A stretch of 8,956 bases of DNA, from positions 1 through 8,956 of the forward strand of contig JAFAVN010000298.1 of NCBI GenBank assembly GCA_019242435.1, read 5' to 3'. Position numbers and translations under genes: made by a program. The DNA is from Verrucomicrobiota bacterium. GTDB taxonomy: Bacteria > Verrucomicrobiota > Verrucomicrobiia > Chthoniobacterales > JAFAMB01. Positions 1-6,505 of this stretch are shown piece after piece. Each line of letters opens with the position of its first letter. The first letter of the stretch is position 1. Below the pieces are notes generated by a model. It ran no database searches. It was not told the DNA's origin and saw nothing but the letters and a program-made list of their open reading frames with translations.

Positions 1-35
1 CTGCCGGACGAGAGGTTCTCGAACGGTAAGACTCC

Positions 36-584
36 CTACTCCCGCTCTGCCAGCTTCTTCAGCTTGCTGCCAAGCGAAACCTTGGTAGCCGAGCTCATCC
101 GATCAATAAAAAGAATCCCGTTCAGGTGATCAACCTCATGCTGAACCGCCCGCGACAACAAGCCATCGGCCTCAAAGGCGACCGATTTACCTTCCAAATC
201 CAACGCCTTGACCTTGACCCGGGCAGCCCTCGATATCTCTGCATTGATCTCGGGAAAACTGAGGCATCCTTCGGGCCCCGCCTCGGTTTCTTTGCTAAGC
301 TCCAGCTCGGGATTGACCAGGACCAACGGCATATGCTCTTTGATGGCGACCTCCTCACCCTCAATCCACATGCGGCTGGGCCGGTTCTCAGCATCCGACA
401 CATCCAGTACGGTTAATTGGATTGCTTCACCAACCTGTTGCGCCGCTAGACCCACACCATGCGCATCATGCATGGTTTCGATCATATCTTCGGCCAAACG
501 CCGGATCTCTTCGGTTGTCTCCCGGACCGGTTTACCTTTCTTCCGGAGAACTGGATCGCCATAGATTACAATCTCCCTGATCAT
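36..584 (-). CDS. def: Peptide deformylase
   Basis: Def removes the N-formyl group from the initiator methionine of new proteins in the cytoplasm, using a bound metal, usually Fe(II). The 182-aa product shows all three family motifs: GVGLAAQQ at residues 43-50 (GxGxAAxQ), EGCLSFPE around 105-112 with metal ligand Cys107, and QHEVDHLNG at 148-156 with ligands His149 and His153 and catalytic Glu150. Its length is normal for the family. There is an insertion-like stretch at about 66-86 (NRPSRMWIEGEEVAIKEHMP) between the first two motifs, and the C-terminal tail is Lys-rich. The ATG start shares an ATGA overlap with the exbD stop, so it is probably translated by coupling as the last gene of the tonB-exbB-exbD operon. 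The TAG stop lies 35 bases from the window edge, so a further downstream gene cannot be judged. Confidence 0.97.
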   Translation of the reverse strand: MIREIVIYGDPVLRKKGKPVRETTEEIRRLAEDMIETMHDAHGVGLAAQQVGEAIQLTVLDVSDAENRPSRMWIEGEEVAIKEHMPLVLVNPELELSKETEAGPEGCLSFPEINAEISRAARVKVKALDLEGKSVAFEADGLLSRAVQHEVDHLNGILFIDRMSSATKVSLGSKLKKLAERE

Positions 585-1000
585 TTCGGCTCTTTGGGTT
601 GGGTAAAGGTCGGCAGATTCTTTATCCCAGCTTGTTTCAGCGCATCCAGAATTTGCACCAGAAAACCAAATGACACCTCTTTGGAGGCGCTCATGGCTAC
701 CGGCTGATTTGGCGATTTGTCTTGATGGTCCTTTAACGCACCCGCCAGCGCGTCAGCGTTAGCGAGTTGTTTGTCACCGAGATAAATTTTTTCATCTGAC
801 GTAATCGAAAGCACCAGCGGCTCTTGGTTGCCGGGGCCTTGGGTCGCAGTTTTTGCCTCCGGCAAGTTGATCGATAATTGCGACTGTGCCGTCTTAAATG
901 TGGTGGTTACGATGAAGAAAATCAGGAGAATCGCGAAGATATCGATCAACGAAACGATAATGATCTGCGGCGTCTTTCGCCGTTTCACGTAGAACTTCAT
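581..1000 (-). CDS. exbD: ExbD/TolR-family biopolymer transport protein
   Basis: This is a component of the proton-driven ExbB-ExbD motor that energises TonB. The 139-aa protein has a short basic cytoplasmic N-terminus (KFYVKRRK), a single membrane segment at about 13-35, and a periplasmic domain from about 36 to the end. Asp20, in SLIDIFAILLIFF, matches the protonatable Asp25 of E. coli ExbD. The periplasmic part has the usual pattern of strand, helix and strand (LVLSITSDEKIYLGDKQL, then VLVQILDALKQAG-like residues near 112-125). The ATG overlaps the exbB stop as ATGA, and the TGA stop overlaps the def start in the same way. TolR cannot be excluded by sequence alone, but the adjacent TonB-like protein and the absence of TolA, TolB and Pal favour ExbD. 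Confidence 0.9.
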   Translation of the reverse strand: MKFYVKRRKTPQIIIVSLIDIFAILLIFFIVTTTFKTAQSQLSINLPEAKTATQGPGNQEPLVLSITSDEKIYLGDKQLANADALAGALKDHQDKSPNQPVAMSASKEVSFGFLVQILDALKQAGIKNLPTFTQPKEPK

Positions 1001-1692
1001 CGAGTCACTTCCTCCAAGGTCTCCCGCTGTTGGTCCTCTTCGGCGGCCGAGGTACCACTGCGTTGGAACATTTTATCGATCAACTCGGTGACCAGGGATT
1101 CCATCTGGATCGCCAAAGTTTCGACGCGCCGGGTGAAGGTAGACCAGGCGATGAGCGCCAGGATCGCGATGGCTAGTCCGACAATCGTGGTACTCAGTGC
1201 TTCGCTGATACCACCCGCAATTCCTTTCAAATCGCTGGTCGAAGTTACGCCCGAGCCGATATTTGCAAATACTTTCACCAGCCCGGTCACGGCGCCGAGC
1301 AACCCGAGGAGGGGCGAAATCCCGACGATAATCTCAAGAATAAAGAGACCGCCTTCGAGGCCGACGACCTCGCGCCTGGCCCGCGTTTGCACGAGCTCCA
1401 AGGTTTCCGCTTTCGTGGCATTGGCTGACCGGACGACCGCATCCAAGATTTGCCCCATGGAGGAATCATCGTCCTCCACCAGCCTGCGTAATGGTTCAAG
1501 ACTTTCCCCGGCGCGATAGCCCATAATCGATTTTTCAATGAGCCGTGGGATCACTGCTCCCTTTCGGAGCGCAATTAAACGCAGAAAGATCACGGTGATG
1601 GCGACCAATGAACAGGCCAGGAGGATCCACATGAACACTCCTCCCTTGAGAATGAATTCGGTCGGGCTTTGGAACAGAGCTAAGAACGTCAT
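997..1692 (-). CDS. exbB: ExbB/TolQ/MotA-family proton channel protein
   Basis: This is the stator-like proton-channel subunit that works with ExbD to power the TonB-like protein in the inner membrane. The 231-aa protein has three hydrophobic segments: about 20-42 (VFMWILLACSLVAITVIFL), 114-138 and 162-186. TM2 carries GISPLLGLLGAVTG with Thr136. TM3 carries ISEALSTTIVGLAIAI with Glu164 and Thr169, spaced like the functional Glu176 and Thr181 of E. coli ExbB. The large cytoplasmic loop (about 43-112) holds acidic VEDDDSS. The ATG start lies 9 bp after the tonB-like stop without a clear Shine-Dalgarno site, and the end overlaps exbD by four bases. The family could also be named TolQ; the neighbours favour ExbB. 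Confidence 0.92.
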   Translation of the reverse strand: MTFLALFQSPTEFILKGGVFMWILLACSLVAITVIFLRLIALRKGAVIPRLIEKSIMGYRAGESLEPLRRLVEDDDSSMGQILDAVVRSANATKAETLELVQTRARREVVGLEGGLFILEIIVGISPLLGLLGAVTGLVKVFANIGSGVTSTSDLKGIAGGISEALSTTIVGLAIAILALIAWSTFTRRVETLAIQMESLVTELIDKMFQRSGTSAAEEDQQRETLEEVTR

Positions 1693-1701
1693 TGTTGGTA
1701 G

Positions 1702-2679
1702 TTACATGTAATTGAAGCTAAAGGTAAATTCGAGTCCGCGACCCGGAACTAACGGAATCAACTCCTGCGGCATCGGTGGGATCCTGGCATCACGAACCGA
1801 TTGCAACGAGCAAGTGGCAAGGGTCTCATTGGACGAGTTGCTGACTACGCGTGCACTCACGACCTGGCCAGATGGACTGACGGTAAACTCAATCCGTACC
1901 GTCCCGATATTGATCAAATCGGCATGCTTTTCTACGTAATAGTACCAGAGGGAGCCTACTGCGTCCTCCACTGCTTTTTGAAACCGCCCTTGCGGGGTGC
2001 CGAGGGCAGAGACTGCCGAATGGCCGCGATTTGAAATGTTTCCTTGCATCCGATTAAGGATATTCTGTGGCCGGTAAGCGGTCCTGGGCGCACCGGGTTG
2101 GTTCCGGTTCTGCCTGGCCAGATTTGGCGCCGGCGTCGGCGGCGGCGTTGGTGGAGGCTTCAACATCGCAAGCTCGTCATCTTTTGGTGTGGGAACTGGG
2201 GTCGGAGTCGACTCTGGAGTCGATTCTGGAGTCGCTGCCGGGGTTGGTGCTGCCGCTTGCTCGCCGCCGTTGGCGCTTTCCCGCGAATAATCCTGCCCGT
2301 TCATCGCCAACGAGAAGTCGTTGTTCTTGAACATTAAAGACTCCAGATCCTTACCGTCCTGGGTCGGCAAAGGAGCGTCCTGGTTGCCCTGCTTTTCGGA
2401 GGCGGCAGCCGTGTCTTTATCGGATTCGAACGGCGCGTTATCTTGCTTTTGATCAGTCTTCTGTTCGTCGTTCGTCCGGACATATTGCCGCTGGTTCTGG
2501 TCCGAAGGCGTATCCAGAATGGTCATTTCCGGGGGGGATTCCTGCTCAGGTGACTCGCTTTCTTTCGGATTCGCCGGCGGCGGGAAAATCGTGTAATACC
2601 CGGTTACCGCAAGGAAAAGAAACACGTGAAGTAGCAGTGAGGCGAGAACCGCTAACGTGATTTGCTTCCTTTTGGACAT
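1702..2679 (-). CDS. tonB: TonB-like energy transducer with Pro-rich linker
   Basis: The protein is predicted to span the periplasm and pass energy from ExbB/ExbD to outer-membrane receptors. The 325-aa product has a basic N-terminus (MSKRKQ), one signal-anchor helix at about 7-29 containing His18 (LLLHVFLFLAV), and a long low-complexity acidic/Gln-rich stretch (about 38-140). A Pro/Thr/Glu-rich linker follows at about 144-186 (PTPAATPESTPESTPTPVPTP), and a TonB/TolA-type C-terminal domain at about 230-325. That domain has GTVRIEFTVSPSGQVVSARVV, followed by SLQSVRDARIPPMP. The WYYYVEKHADL block at 245-255 before the first strand recalls verrucomicrobial TonB-like proteins, but this is from memory. 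It is the first gene of the operon with exbB, exbD and def. No clear Shine-Dalgarno site precedes the ATG (CTGTTTTTCGATG). TolA is a less likely name. Confidence 0.85.
   Translation of the reverse strand: MSKRKQITLAVLASLLLHVFLFLAVTGYYTIFPPPANPKESESPEQESPPEMTILDTPSDQNQRQYVRTNDEQKTDQKQDNAPFESDKDTAAASEKQGNQDAPLPTQDGKDLESLMFKNNDFSLAMNGQDYSRESANGGEQAAAPTPAATPESTPESTPTPVPTPKDDELAMLKPPPTPPPTPAPNLARQNRNQPGAPRTAYRPQNILNRMQGNISNRGHSAVSALGTPQGRFQKAVEDAVGSLWYYYVEKHADLINIGTVRIEFTVSPSGQVVSARVVSNSSNETLATCSLQSVRDARIPPMPQELIPLVPGRGLEFTFSFNYM
2204..2239 (-). repeat. 12-bp in-frame tandem repeat in tonB linker
   Basis: On the plus strand three consecutive 12-bp units read ggagtcgactct, ggagtcgattct and ggagtcgctgcc. 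The first two differ by one base and the third by its last five positions. They encode the TPES repeats of the Pro-rich periplasmic linker (about residues 148-159). Twelve bases keep the frame, so copy-number change would lengthen or shorten the linker without a frameshift. Confidence 0.8.
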
Positions 2680-2852
2680 CGAAAAACAGCGGTAGCGTAA
2701 TGGTTCAGACCGAGGCGCTCAAGCTTATCCGAGTGGAGATTTAGCCCGCTCAGAGTCACCCAGCTGCTCCATTTTTCCGAGCTTTGTACTTCAAACTTTC
2801 ACGGATTTGGAGGCCGCGGGGCAATGCTCGTTCCAGGCTAAATATTCCGCGT

Positions 2853-2880
2853 ATTGTAACCAAGACCTCGCGCGGAGCAA
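2853..2880 (-). promoter_or_regulatory. Candidate sigma70-type promoter for tonB-exbB-exbD-def
   Basis: On the minus strand TTGCTC (2880-2875) and TACAAT (2858-2853) are separated by 16 bp. The -10 box matches five of six consensus bases and the -35 box three of six. It would give a leader of about 165 bases before the tonB start. It is a visual match only, placed in the one non-coding gap upstream of the operon. Confidence 0.3.
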
Positions 2881-2935
2881 GCAAAGGCTGGTGTTCAAGG
2901 CCGAACGGTCAAATCCGCACCCTTTCCGGGCCAGA

Positions 2936-2954
2936 TTCGCCGCTGACCGGCGAA
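2936..2954 (-). terminator. Perfect 7-bp hairpin downstream of crotonase
   Basis: The arms ttcgccg (2936-2942) and cggcgaa (2948-2954) are exact inverted repeats around a 5-base loop. The stem extends to about ten pairs if one bulged base is allowed. It lies 87-105 bases past the crotonase stop and upstream of the candidate tonB promoter, where a terminator would be expected. No T-tract follows on the minus strand, so it is not a classic intrinsic terminator; it may instead be a 3'-end-protecting structure or an intergenic palindrome. Confidence 0.35.
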
Positions 2955-3040
2955 ATCGACGGTTACCCGCTAACCACCCTCGAGCGGTTCATCGGATTTG
3001 CTGGCCACTTCGCAATAAGACTCTCAACATCGGAACGACC

Positions 3041-3823
3041 TCACTTGCCCTGGAAAATCCCTGACCGCTTTTCCTTAAAAGCGTTTCGCCCCTCTGTCGC
3101 GTCTTCAGTTGCAAAACAAATAGTCTGCAAATCCCTCTCATACCGAATCGCTTCTTCCCGGAACATGGCGTACGCCGCACGGAGATTTATTTTCGCTGTC
3201 TCCGCCGCGATTGGTGGTCGCTGGGCGATGATACCAGCAATTTGCCTTGCGCGTGCCAGCAAACGCTCAGCTGAAACCAACTCACTGACTAACCCCCAAG
3301 CCAGGGCTTGAGTTGCACTGATTGGGTCTCCGGTAAAAAGCATCAGTGCCGCATTTGACGGCCCAACGGTATGTGTCAAACCAAAGGCCATTCCGCCGCC
3401 GCCGATCCAGCCAAGCTTGATTTCTGGTGCGCCGAATTGAGCAGAGTCAACCGCCAGCCGGATATCGCCGGCCAGCGCCAGCTCCAAGCCGCCGCCAAGG
3501 CAATAACCGTTAATGGCACAGATCATGGGCTTCCGCAGAGCTCGGATAACGTCGCAGTATTCAAACCGGTTCCGAAATGCCCAGGCTGTGTTGTACGTAT
3601 CGAGCTCCCTCACATCGGAGCCGGCGCAGAACGCTTTCGTACCTGCCCCGGTCAAAATGACGACGCGAACTTCTGTATCAGAATTACACTCGGTCACCAA
3701 GCGAGCGAGCTCCACCGACATCTCGGTGGTTATCGCATTTAATTTCTGCGGCCGATTCAGAGTGATAGTGGCGACAAAATTGTCCTTCTCAAAGGTTATC
3801 TCGGTGATTCTAGATTCGGGCAT
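3041..3823 (-). CDS. Enoyl-CoA hydratase/isomerase (crotonase family)
   Basis: Crotonase-fold enzymes act on acyl-CoA thioesters in the cytoplasm, typically by hydration, isomerisation or C-C cleavage. The 260-aa protein has the full usual length. ATITLNRPQKLNAIT is at 18-32, the first oxyanion-hole region AFCAGSDV at 64-71, and the second GYCLGGGLELALAGDIRLA at 106-124. Glu114 and Glu134 (GAPEIKLGWIGGGG) match the two catalytic glutamates of enoyl-CoA hydratase, so hydratase or lyase chemistry is possible. The GWIGGGGM segment replaces the common GxxPGxGG. The ATG has no evident Shine-Dalgarno site. The gene sits 322 bp downstream of the SBP-like gene, after a repeat-filled gap, and probably serves the same CoA-dependent pathway as the CoA-transferase. 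Its exact substrate cannot be told. Confidence 0.9.
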   Translation of the reverse strand: MPESRITEITFEKDNFVATITLNRPQKLNAITTEMSVELARLVTECNSDTEVRVVILTGAGTKAFCAGSDVRELDTYNTAWAFRNRFEYCDVIRALRKPMICAINGYCLGGGLELALAGDIRLAVDSAQFGAPEIKLGWIGGGGMAFGLTHTVGPSNAALMLFTGDPISATQALAWGLVSELVSAERLLARARQIAGIIAQRPPIAAETAKINLRAAYAMFREEAIRYERDLQTICFATEDATEGRNAFKEKRSGIFQGK

Positions 3824-3882
3824 AAACGAGGCTGGTTTCTTTGGTTAGACTCTGATCAAAGGTTCGGTGAACGCCCGAAGTC

Positions 3883-3908
3883 GATAGGGCGAGGCTCCGC
3901 CGAGCCGG
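3883..3908. repeat. Palindromic GC element (aggctccgccgagcc type)
   Basis: The arms ggctc (3893-3897) and gagcc (3902-3906) surround a cgcc loop, inside gatagggcgaggctccgc continuing into cgagccgg. Elements of the form agggcgaggctccgccgagcc are familiar to me as dispersed intergenic palindromes in some Verrucomicrobia. That recognition is from memory; only the single palindrome is visible here. Confidence 0.4.
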
Positions 3909-4026
3909 TCCCAGCGCTGCCATCTTCCGGCTGGCATAACTGATGCACGCAAAGGAATTGGAAAACATGGTCCAGCCGGCTCCGATCCTGGGCGCGGCTC
4001 GGCAACTCGTCGGCTTAGCACACAAA

Positions 4027-4056
4027 AGATAAGAGGTCACCGGATAAGAGGTCACC
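4027..4056. repeat. 15-bp direct tandem repeat
   Basis: Two adjacent units, agataagaggtcacc (4027-4041) and ggataagaggtcacc (4042-4056), differ only in the first base. They lie in non-coding DNA 200-230 bp upstream of the crotonase start. They could be a simple sequence duplication, part of a dispersed repeat family, or a pair of protein-binding sites. Confidence 0.75.
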
Positions 4057-4076
4057 GCAATCCTGGTTGAACATTA

Positions 4077-4104
4077 TTCCGTTCGAATCGGAGCCCGGCC
4101 CCCA
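4077..4104 (+). other. tRNA 3'-end-like fragment (T-arm, acceptor strand, CCA)
   Basis: On the plus strand ttccg (4077-4081), loop ttcgaat (4082-4088) and cggag (4089-4093) form a five-pair stem with a canonical T-loop; the outer pair is t:g. Seven bases (cccggcc), one base and CCA (4102-4104) follow with exact tRNA spacing. The expected D-arm, anticodon arm and matching 5' acceptor strand are absent upstream, so this is not a complete tRNA. It is either a chance match around the TTCGAA palindrome or a leftover tRNA 3' end such as integration leaves. Confidence 0.25.
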
Positions 4105-4114
4105 ACCGACGTCT

Positions 4115-4128
4115 GCCATTCGCCATTC
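4115..4128. repeat. 7-bp tandem repeat
   Basis: The sequence gccattcgccattcgc contains two abutting copies of gccattc (4115-4121 and 4122-4128) in non-coding DNA just past the SBP-like stop. It is small and may be insignificant alone, but it adds to the cluster of small repeats in this gap. Confidence 0.45.
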
Positions 4129-4145
4129 GCACTCACACAAAACAG

Positions 4146-5300
4146 CTAAGATCGATTGTTTTGATACGATTCATAAAGTGTCGAGAGCTGCGGCAACAAA
4201 GTCGACGCCGGCGCGCGCGCCAAAAGACCGGTACGCAGGAGTGCCGAAGCTTCCGTTTGAAACTTAATGTAGCCGGGAAACCGCGGACGCCCCCAGGCGT
4301 GTTCCACCGTCTCGGCGGTATCAAGGTAGAAGCTATTCCACTGTCGATTGACCTCGCTATCTAGCCAAGCGGATCGCAAACATGGCTGACCATCCCAATG
4401 CGGCAAAAAACCGCGCTGCGTCTCCAAGCTTACTAACCATAAGAGGTACGACTTTAGTTCGGGGGTCATTGACGTCTGAAGAGAAACGCCGATGCCTGTA
4501 CCTCCCAGGGTTGAACCGGGGAGGTTGCCGGTCATAAACCGGGGTGCGTTTTTAAAGGAGATAGCTCTTCTGCCGGCATCGCTAACCACTGAGTAGTTGA
4601 CATAGCCATACACCAGGGGGCAACAGGCGATACTGTCCGACGTCGCCATTGTTTCCAGGATTTGGATCGGGTTTAAACAGGCGGCCGAAGCCTCCATTTT
4701 ATCCACCAGGATTGACATGACCTTGAACGCCCTTTCTCCTGTCTCGCGCGAAATCAGGCGTCCGCTTCTGCTGCTAAGAGGTGGTTCACCAAAACCGAGA
4801 CAGATCGAGAAAAAGGTGAGCAGGGCGTGCGGCCCCGCCAAGCTGATTATGACCGGGGCGACTTCAGAAAGCCGGCAGATAGCTTCCCACTCGTCGATCG
4901 AATAGCTGGGAGGGAGCAGATCAGGTCGACACGCCAACACCTGTGTCGCTGCATCGAGAGGCAACGCCCAATGTTTTCCCTCATAGAAATAACTATCGAA
5001 GACATGGCCAATGGTCTCTTGCCGTAACCTGCTTAACTCATGGGCCTCGCACCAATCTTCCAACGGAATTAAGCAACCGGCTTCCACAGCTTCGCCCAAG
5101 TGAGGATGATCCAAAACCACCAGATCGTATTTCGAACAGACCTCCGCGATGGAACGGGATTCAAATTCTTCCAATGATTGCCGTGCCCAACCCAGGTGCA
5201 GCCCTTTCTCAGACCAGCTTCGTACGGATTCATCAAGAGCGCGAAAACCCCGAGGATGATTCCAGGTTAGACCTCTGTATTCTTTTGCCTCGCCTTTCAC
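4146..5300 (-). CDS. Solute-binding-protein-like, predicted cytoplasmic
   Basis: The 384-aa product resembles family-1 extracellular (sugar-type) solute-binding proteins. Its first strand YRGLTWNHPRG is at residues 8-18, followed by DLVVLDHPHLGEAVEAGCLIPLEDW at 59-83, a YEGKHWALPLDAATQVLACRPDLL hinge-type region at about 106-129, and a GTGIGVS turn at 267-273. It has no signal peptide or lipobox and starts almost at the first fold strand. It also has ten cysteines (55, 76, 84, 124, 142, 167, 208, 226, 227, 307), which is odd for a periplasmic binder and fits a reducing cytoplasm. I chose the GTG at 5300 because it forms a GTGA overlap with the CoA-transferase stop. The open frame continues 39 codons upstream inside that gene, but those residues are polar and basic and add no leader. 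No permease lies nearby. A cytosolic sensor, carrier or enzyme role is inferred, not shown. Confidence 0.75.
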   Translation of the reverse strand: MKGEAKEYRGLTWNHPRGFRALDESVRSWSEKGLHLGWARQSLEEFESRSIAEVCSKYDLVVLDHPHLGEAVEAGCLIPLEDWCEAHELSRLRQETIGHVFDSYFYEGKHWALPLDAATQVLACRPDLLPPSYSIDEWEAICRLSEVAPVIISLAGPHALLTFFSICLGFGEPPLSSRSGRLISRETGERAFKVMSILVDKMEASAACLNPIQILETMATSDSIACCPLVYGYVNYSVVSDAGRRAISFKNAPRFMTGNLPGSTLGGTGIGVSLQTSMTPELKSYLLWLVSLETQRGFLPHWDGQPCLRSAWLDSEVNRQWNSFYLDTAETVEHAWGRPRFPGYIKFQTEASALLRTGLLARAPASTLLPQLSTLYESYQNNRS

Positions 5301-6490
5301 AGCTTGGTCTCGACCACAATTCCTCGCTTCACGAACGTCTCGATTTTTTCCTGAGCAAAGCCAAGCTCGGATAAAATTTCCCGGGTATGTTGTCCGGCCA
5401 AGGGAGCACCTTTCCAAACCGTAGAGGGGGTTTTAGAAAATTTGATCGGAAACCCGGGAGTTTTTACGCGGCCTTCTGTCGGATGTTCGTATTCAACGAA
5501 CGTTTGGTTATGTTCGATCTGCGGGTCCTTCAGCAACTCAGCATAACCGTAGACTGGCCCTGCCCAGATATCGGCTGCTTGAAATGTTTCCAGCCAGTAT
5601 TGGGAAGAAGCTGTTTTCAGTCGTTCTCGGGTTTTAGCAAAAATCTCGTCTCGCCGCTTCCAACCATCGACTTCATCTTCAAGATCCAGGAAAAATGGCT
5701 CACCGATAGTTTCACCCAACTTCCGCAAAGGCGGGAAAGACAAAATGATATATCCATCTTGCGTCTCAAAGACACCGTACGGCGCTCGGATGTAAACGTG
5801 GGCGTGCGGTTCCTGCGACCGTCGCTGCGGTTTGCCACCGACCGTAAATACAGACAACTCCTGCATCTGAATGGCCGTGATCGCATCAAGCATGTTCACT
5901 TTTACCAGTTGCCCTTCGCCGGTTCGCTCACGATGCAGCAAGGCAGCCAGTGCGCCCTCGAACGCGTTATAAGCGGCGATGGAATCGACGATGTACTGGC
6001 CGGACGCCGATGGCGCATCACTCTCCCGTCCAACGGAAAACATCGCCCCGCTCATTCCTTGCAGCACCAGATCCTGACCTGGACGATTAGCGTAAGGACC
6101 GCTGTCACCGTACCCGGAAATTGATACATAAACCAGGCGAGGGTTCACCTGCGAAAGGGTCGCGTAATCGATTCCCAGGCGTTCGGGGACGCCAGTCCGA
6201 TAGTTCTGCAGGAAAACGTCGCCCCTCTTTACCAGCGCCGTCAGAATCTCCTTGCCTTCACCTGACTTCAGGTTCACTGCCAAAGATCTTTTATTACGGT
6301 TCAGGGACAAAAAAGACGCGTTAACCCGGTTACCCTTAGCTCCACCAGCGGACGTATGCCGCTGCCATTCTCCCGAAGTTGGCTCTACTTTGATCACGTC
6401 GGCGCCCAGGTCACCCAGCCGTTGAGCCGCAAACGGCCCCGCCATAGCGATCGTACAGTCGATTACCCGATAACCTGATAGAATGCTCAT
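5297..6490 (-). CDS. Class III (CaiB/BaiF) CoA-transferase
   Basis: Family III CoA-transferases move CoA between carboxylic acids in the cytoplasm through an aspartyl-CoA anhydride. The 397-aa protein has normal length. It begins with LSGYRVIDCTIAMAGPFAAQRLGDLGADVIKVE (4-36), then LSLNRNKRSLAVNLKSGEGKE (61-81), DVFLQNYRTGVPERLGIDY (91-109), and YVSISGYGDSGPYANRPGQDL (121-141). Asp140 in PGQD matches catalytic Asp169 of formyl-CoA transferase. The C-terminal half has ILSFPPLRKLGETIGEP and the late PIKFSKTPSTV motif. The ATG lies 15 bp after the SDR stop, with a GGAA purine run 7 bases upstream. Its TGA stop overlaps the GTG of the next gene, so the two products are probably made in fixed proportion. 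Donor and acceptor acids are unknown. Confidence 0.95.
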   Translation of the reverse strand: MSILSGYRVIDCTIAMAGPFAAQRLGDLGADVIKVEPTSGEWQRHTSAGGAKGNRVNASFLSLNRNKRSLAVNLKSGEGKEILTALVKRGDVFLQNYRTGVPERLGIDYATLSQVNPRLVYVSISGYGDSGPYANRPGQDLVLQGMSGAMFSVGRESDAPSASGQYIVDSIAAYNAFEGALAALLHRERTGEGQLVKVNMLDAITAIQMQELSVFTVGGKPQRRSQEPHAHVYIRAPYGVFETQDGYIILSFPPLRKLGETIGEPFFLDLEDEVDGWKRRDEIFAKTRERLKTASSQYWLETFQAADIWAGPVYGYAELLKDPQIEHNQTFVEYEHPTEGRVKTPGFPIKFSKTPSTVWKGAPLAGQHTREILSELGFAQEKIETFVKRGIVVETKL

Positions 6491-6505
6491 CTCCAGTTTC
6501 CGCGC

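Larger units (their letters stand above)
2680..3040. other. Intergenic region between crotonase and tonB operon
   Basis: This 361-bp stretch holds no convincing gene on either strand. The open frame running through it on the plus strand extends deep antisense into the crotonase and has no recognisable domain. It contains a hairpin at 2936-2954 and a candidate minus-strand promoter at 2853-2880, listed separately. It probably holds the end of the catabolic transcript and the start and 5' leader of the tonB operon. A weaker promoter-like pair (TTGAGC, 17 bp, TACGCT) ends about 14 bases before the tonB ATG and looks too close and too poor to prefer. Confidence 0.6.
3824..4145. other. Repeat-rich intergenic region between SBP-like gene and crotonase
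   Basis: I see no real gene in these 322 bp. The 81-codon minus-strand frame at 4055-3810 starts inside a tandem repeat, has no domain and looks like translated repeat DNA. The region is a mosaic of a G/C palindrome (3893-3906), a 15-bp direct repeat (4027-4056), a tRNA T-arm-like hairpin followed by CCA (4077-4104), and a 7-bp tandem (4115-4128). It may carry a promoter for the crotonase gene, but no clear -10/-35 pair stands out. Confidence 0.6.

Noticed and set aside
9..21. Small hairpin cgaga/tctcg after def as a terminator
   Set aside because: It has only five pairs with a three-base loop and no T-tract, and sits too close to the window edge to judge.
2784..3311. 175-codon plus-strand frame
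   Set aside because: More than half lies antisense to the crotonase, and its Arg/Ser-rich product has no recognisable fold.
3810..4055. 81-codon minus-strand frame between the SBP-like gene and the crotonase
   Set aside because: It begins inside the 15-bp tandem repeat (MTSYPVTSYLL), crosses a palindrome, overlaps the crotonase start, and has no domain or ribosome site.
4029..4104. Complete tRNA gene
   Set aside because: Only the T-arm and CCA fit; no D-arm, anticodon arm or matching 5' acceptor strand is present.
5301..5417. Longer N-terminus for the SBP-like gene
   Set aside because: It lies wholly inside the CoA-transferase coding sequence and adds no signal peptide; the GTGA overlap start is more natural.
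5387..6124. 245-codon plus-strand frame
   Set aside because: It is fully antisense to the well-supported CoA-transferase and looks like a shadow frame.
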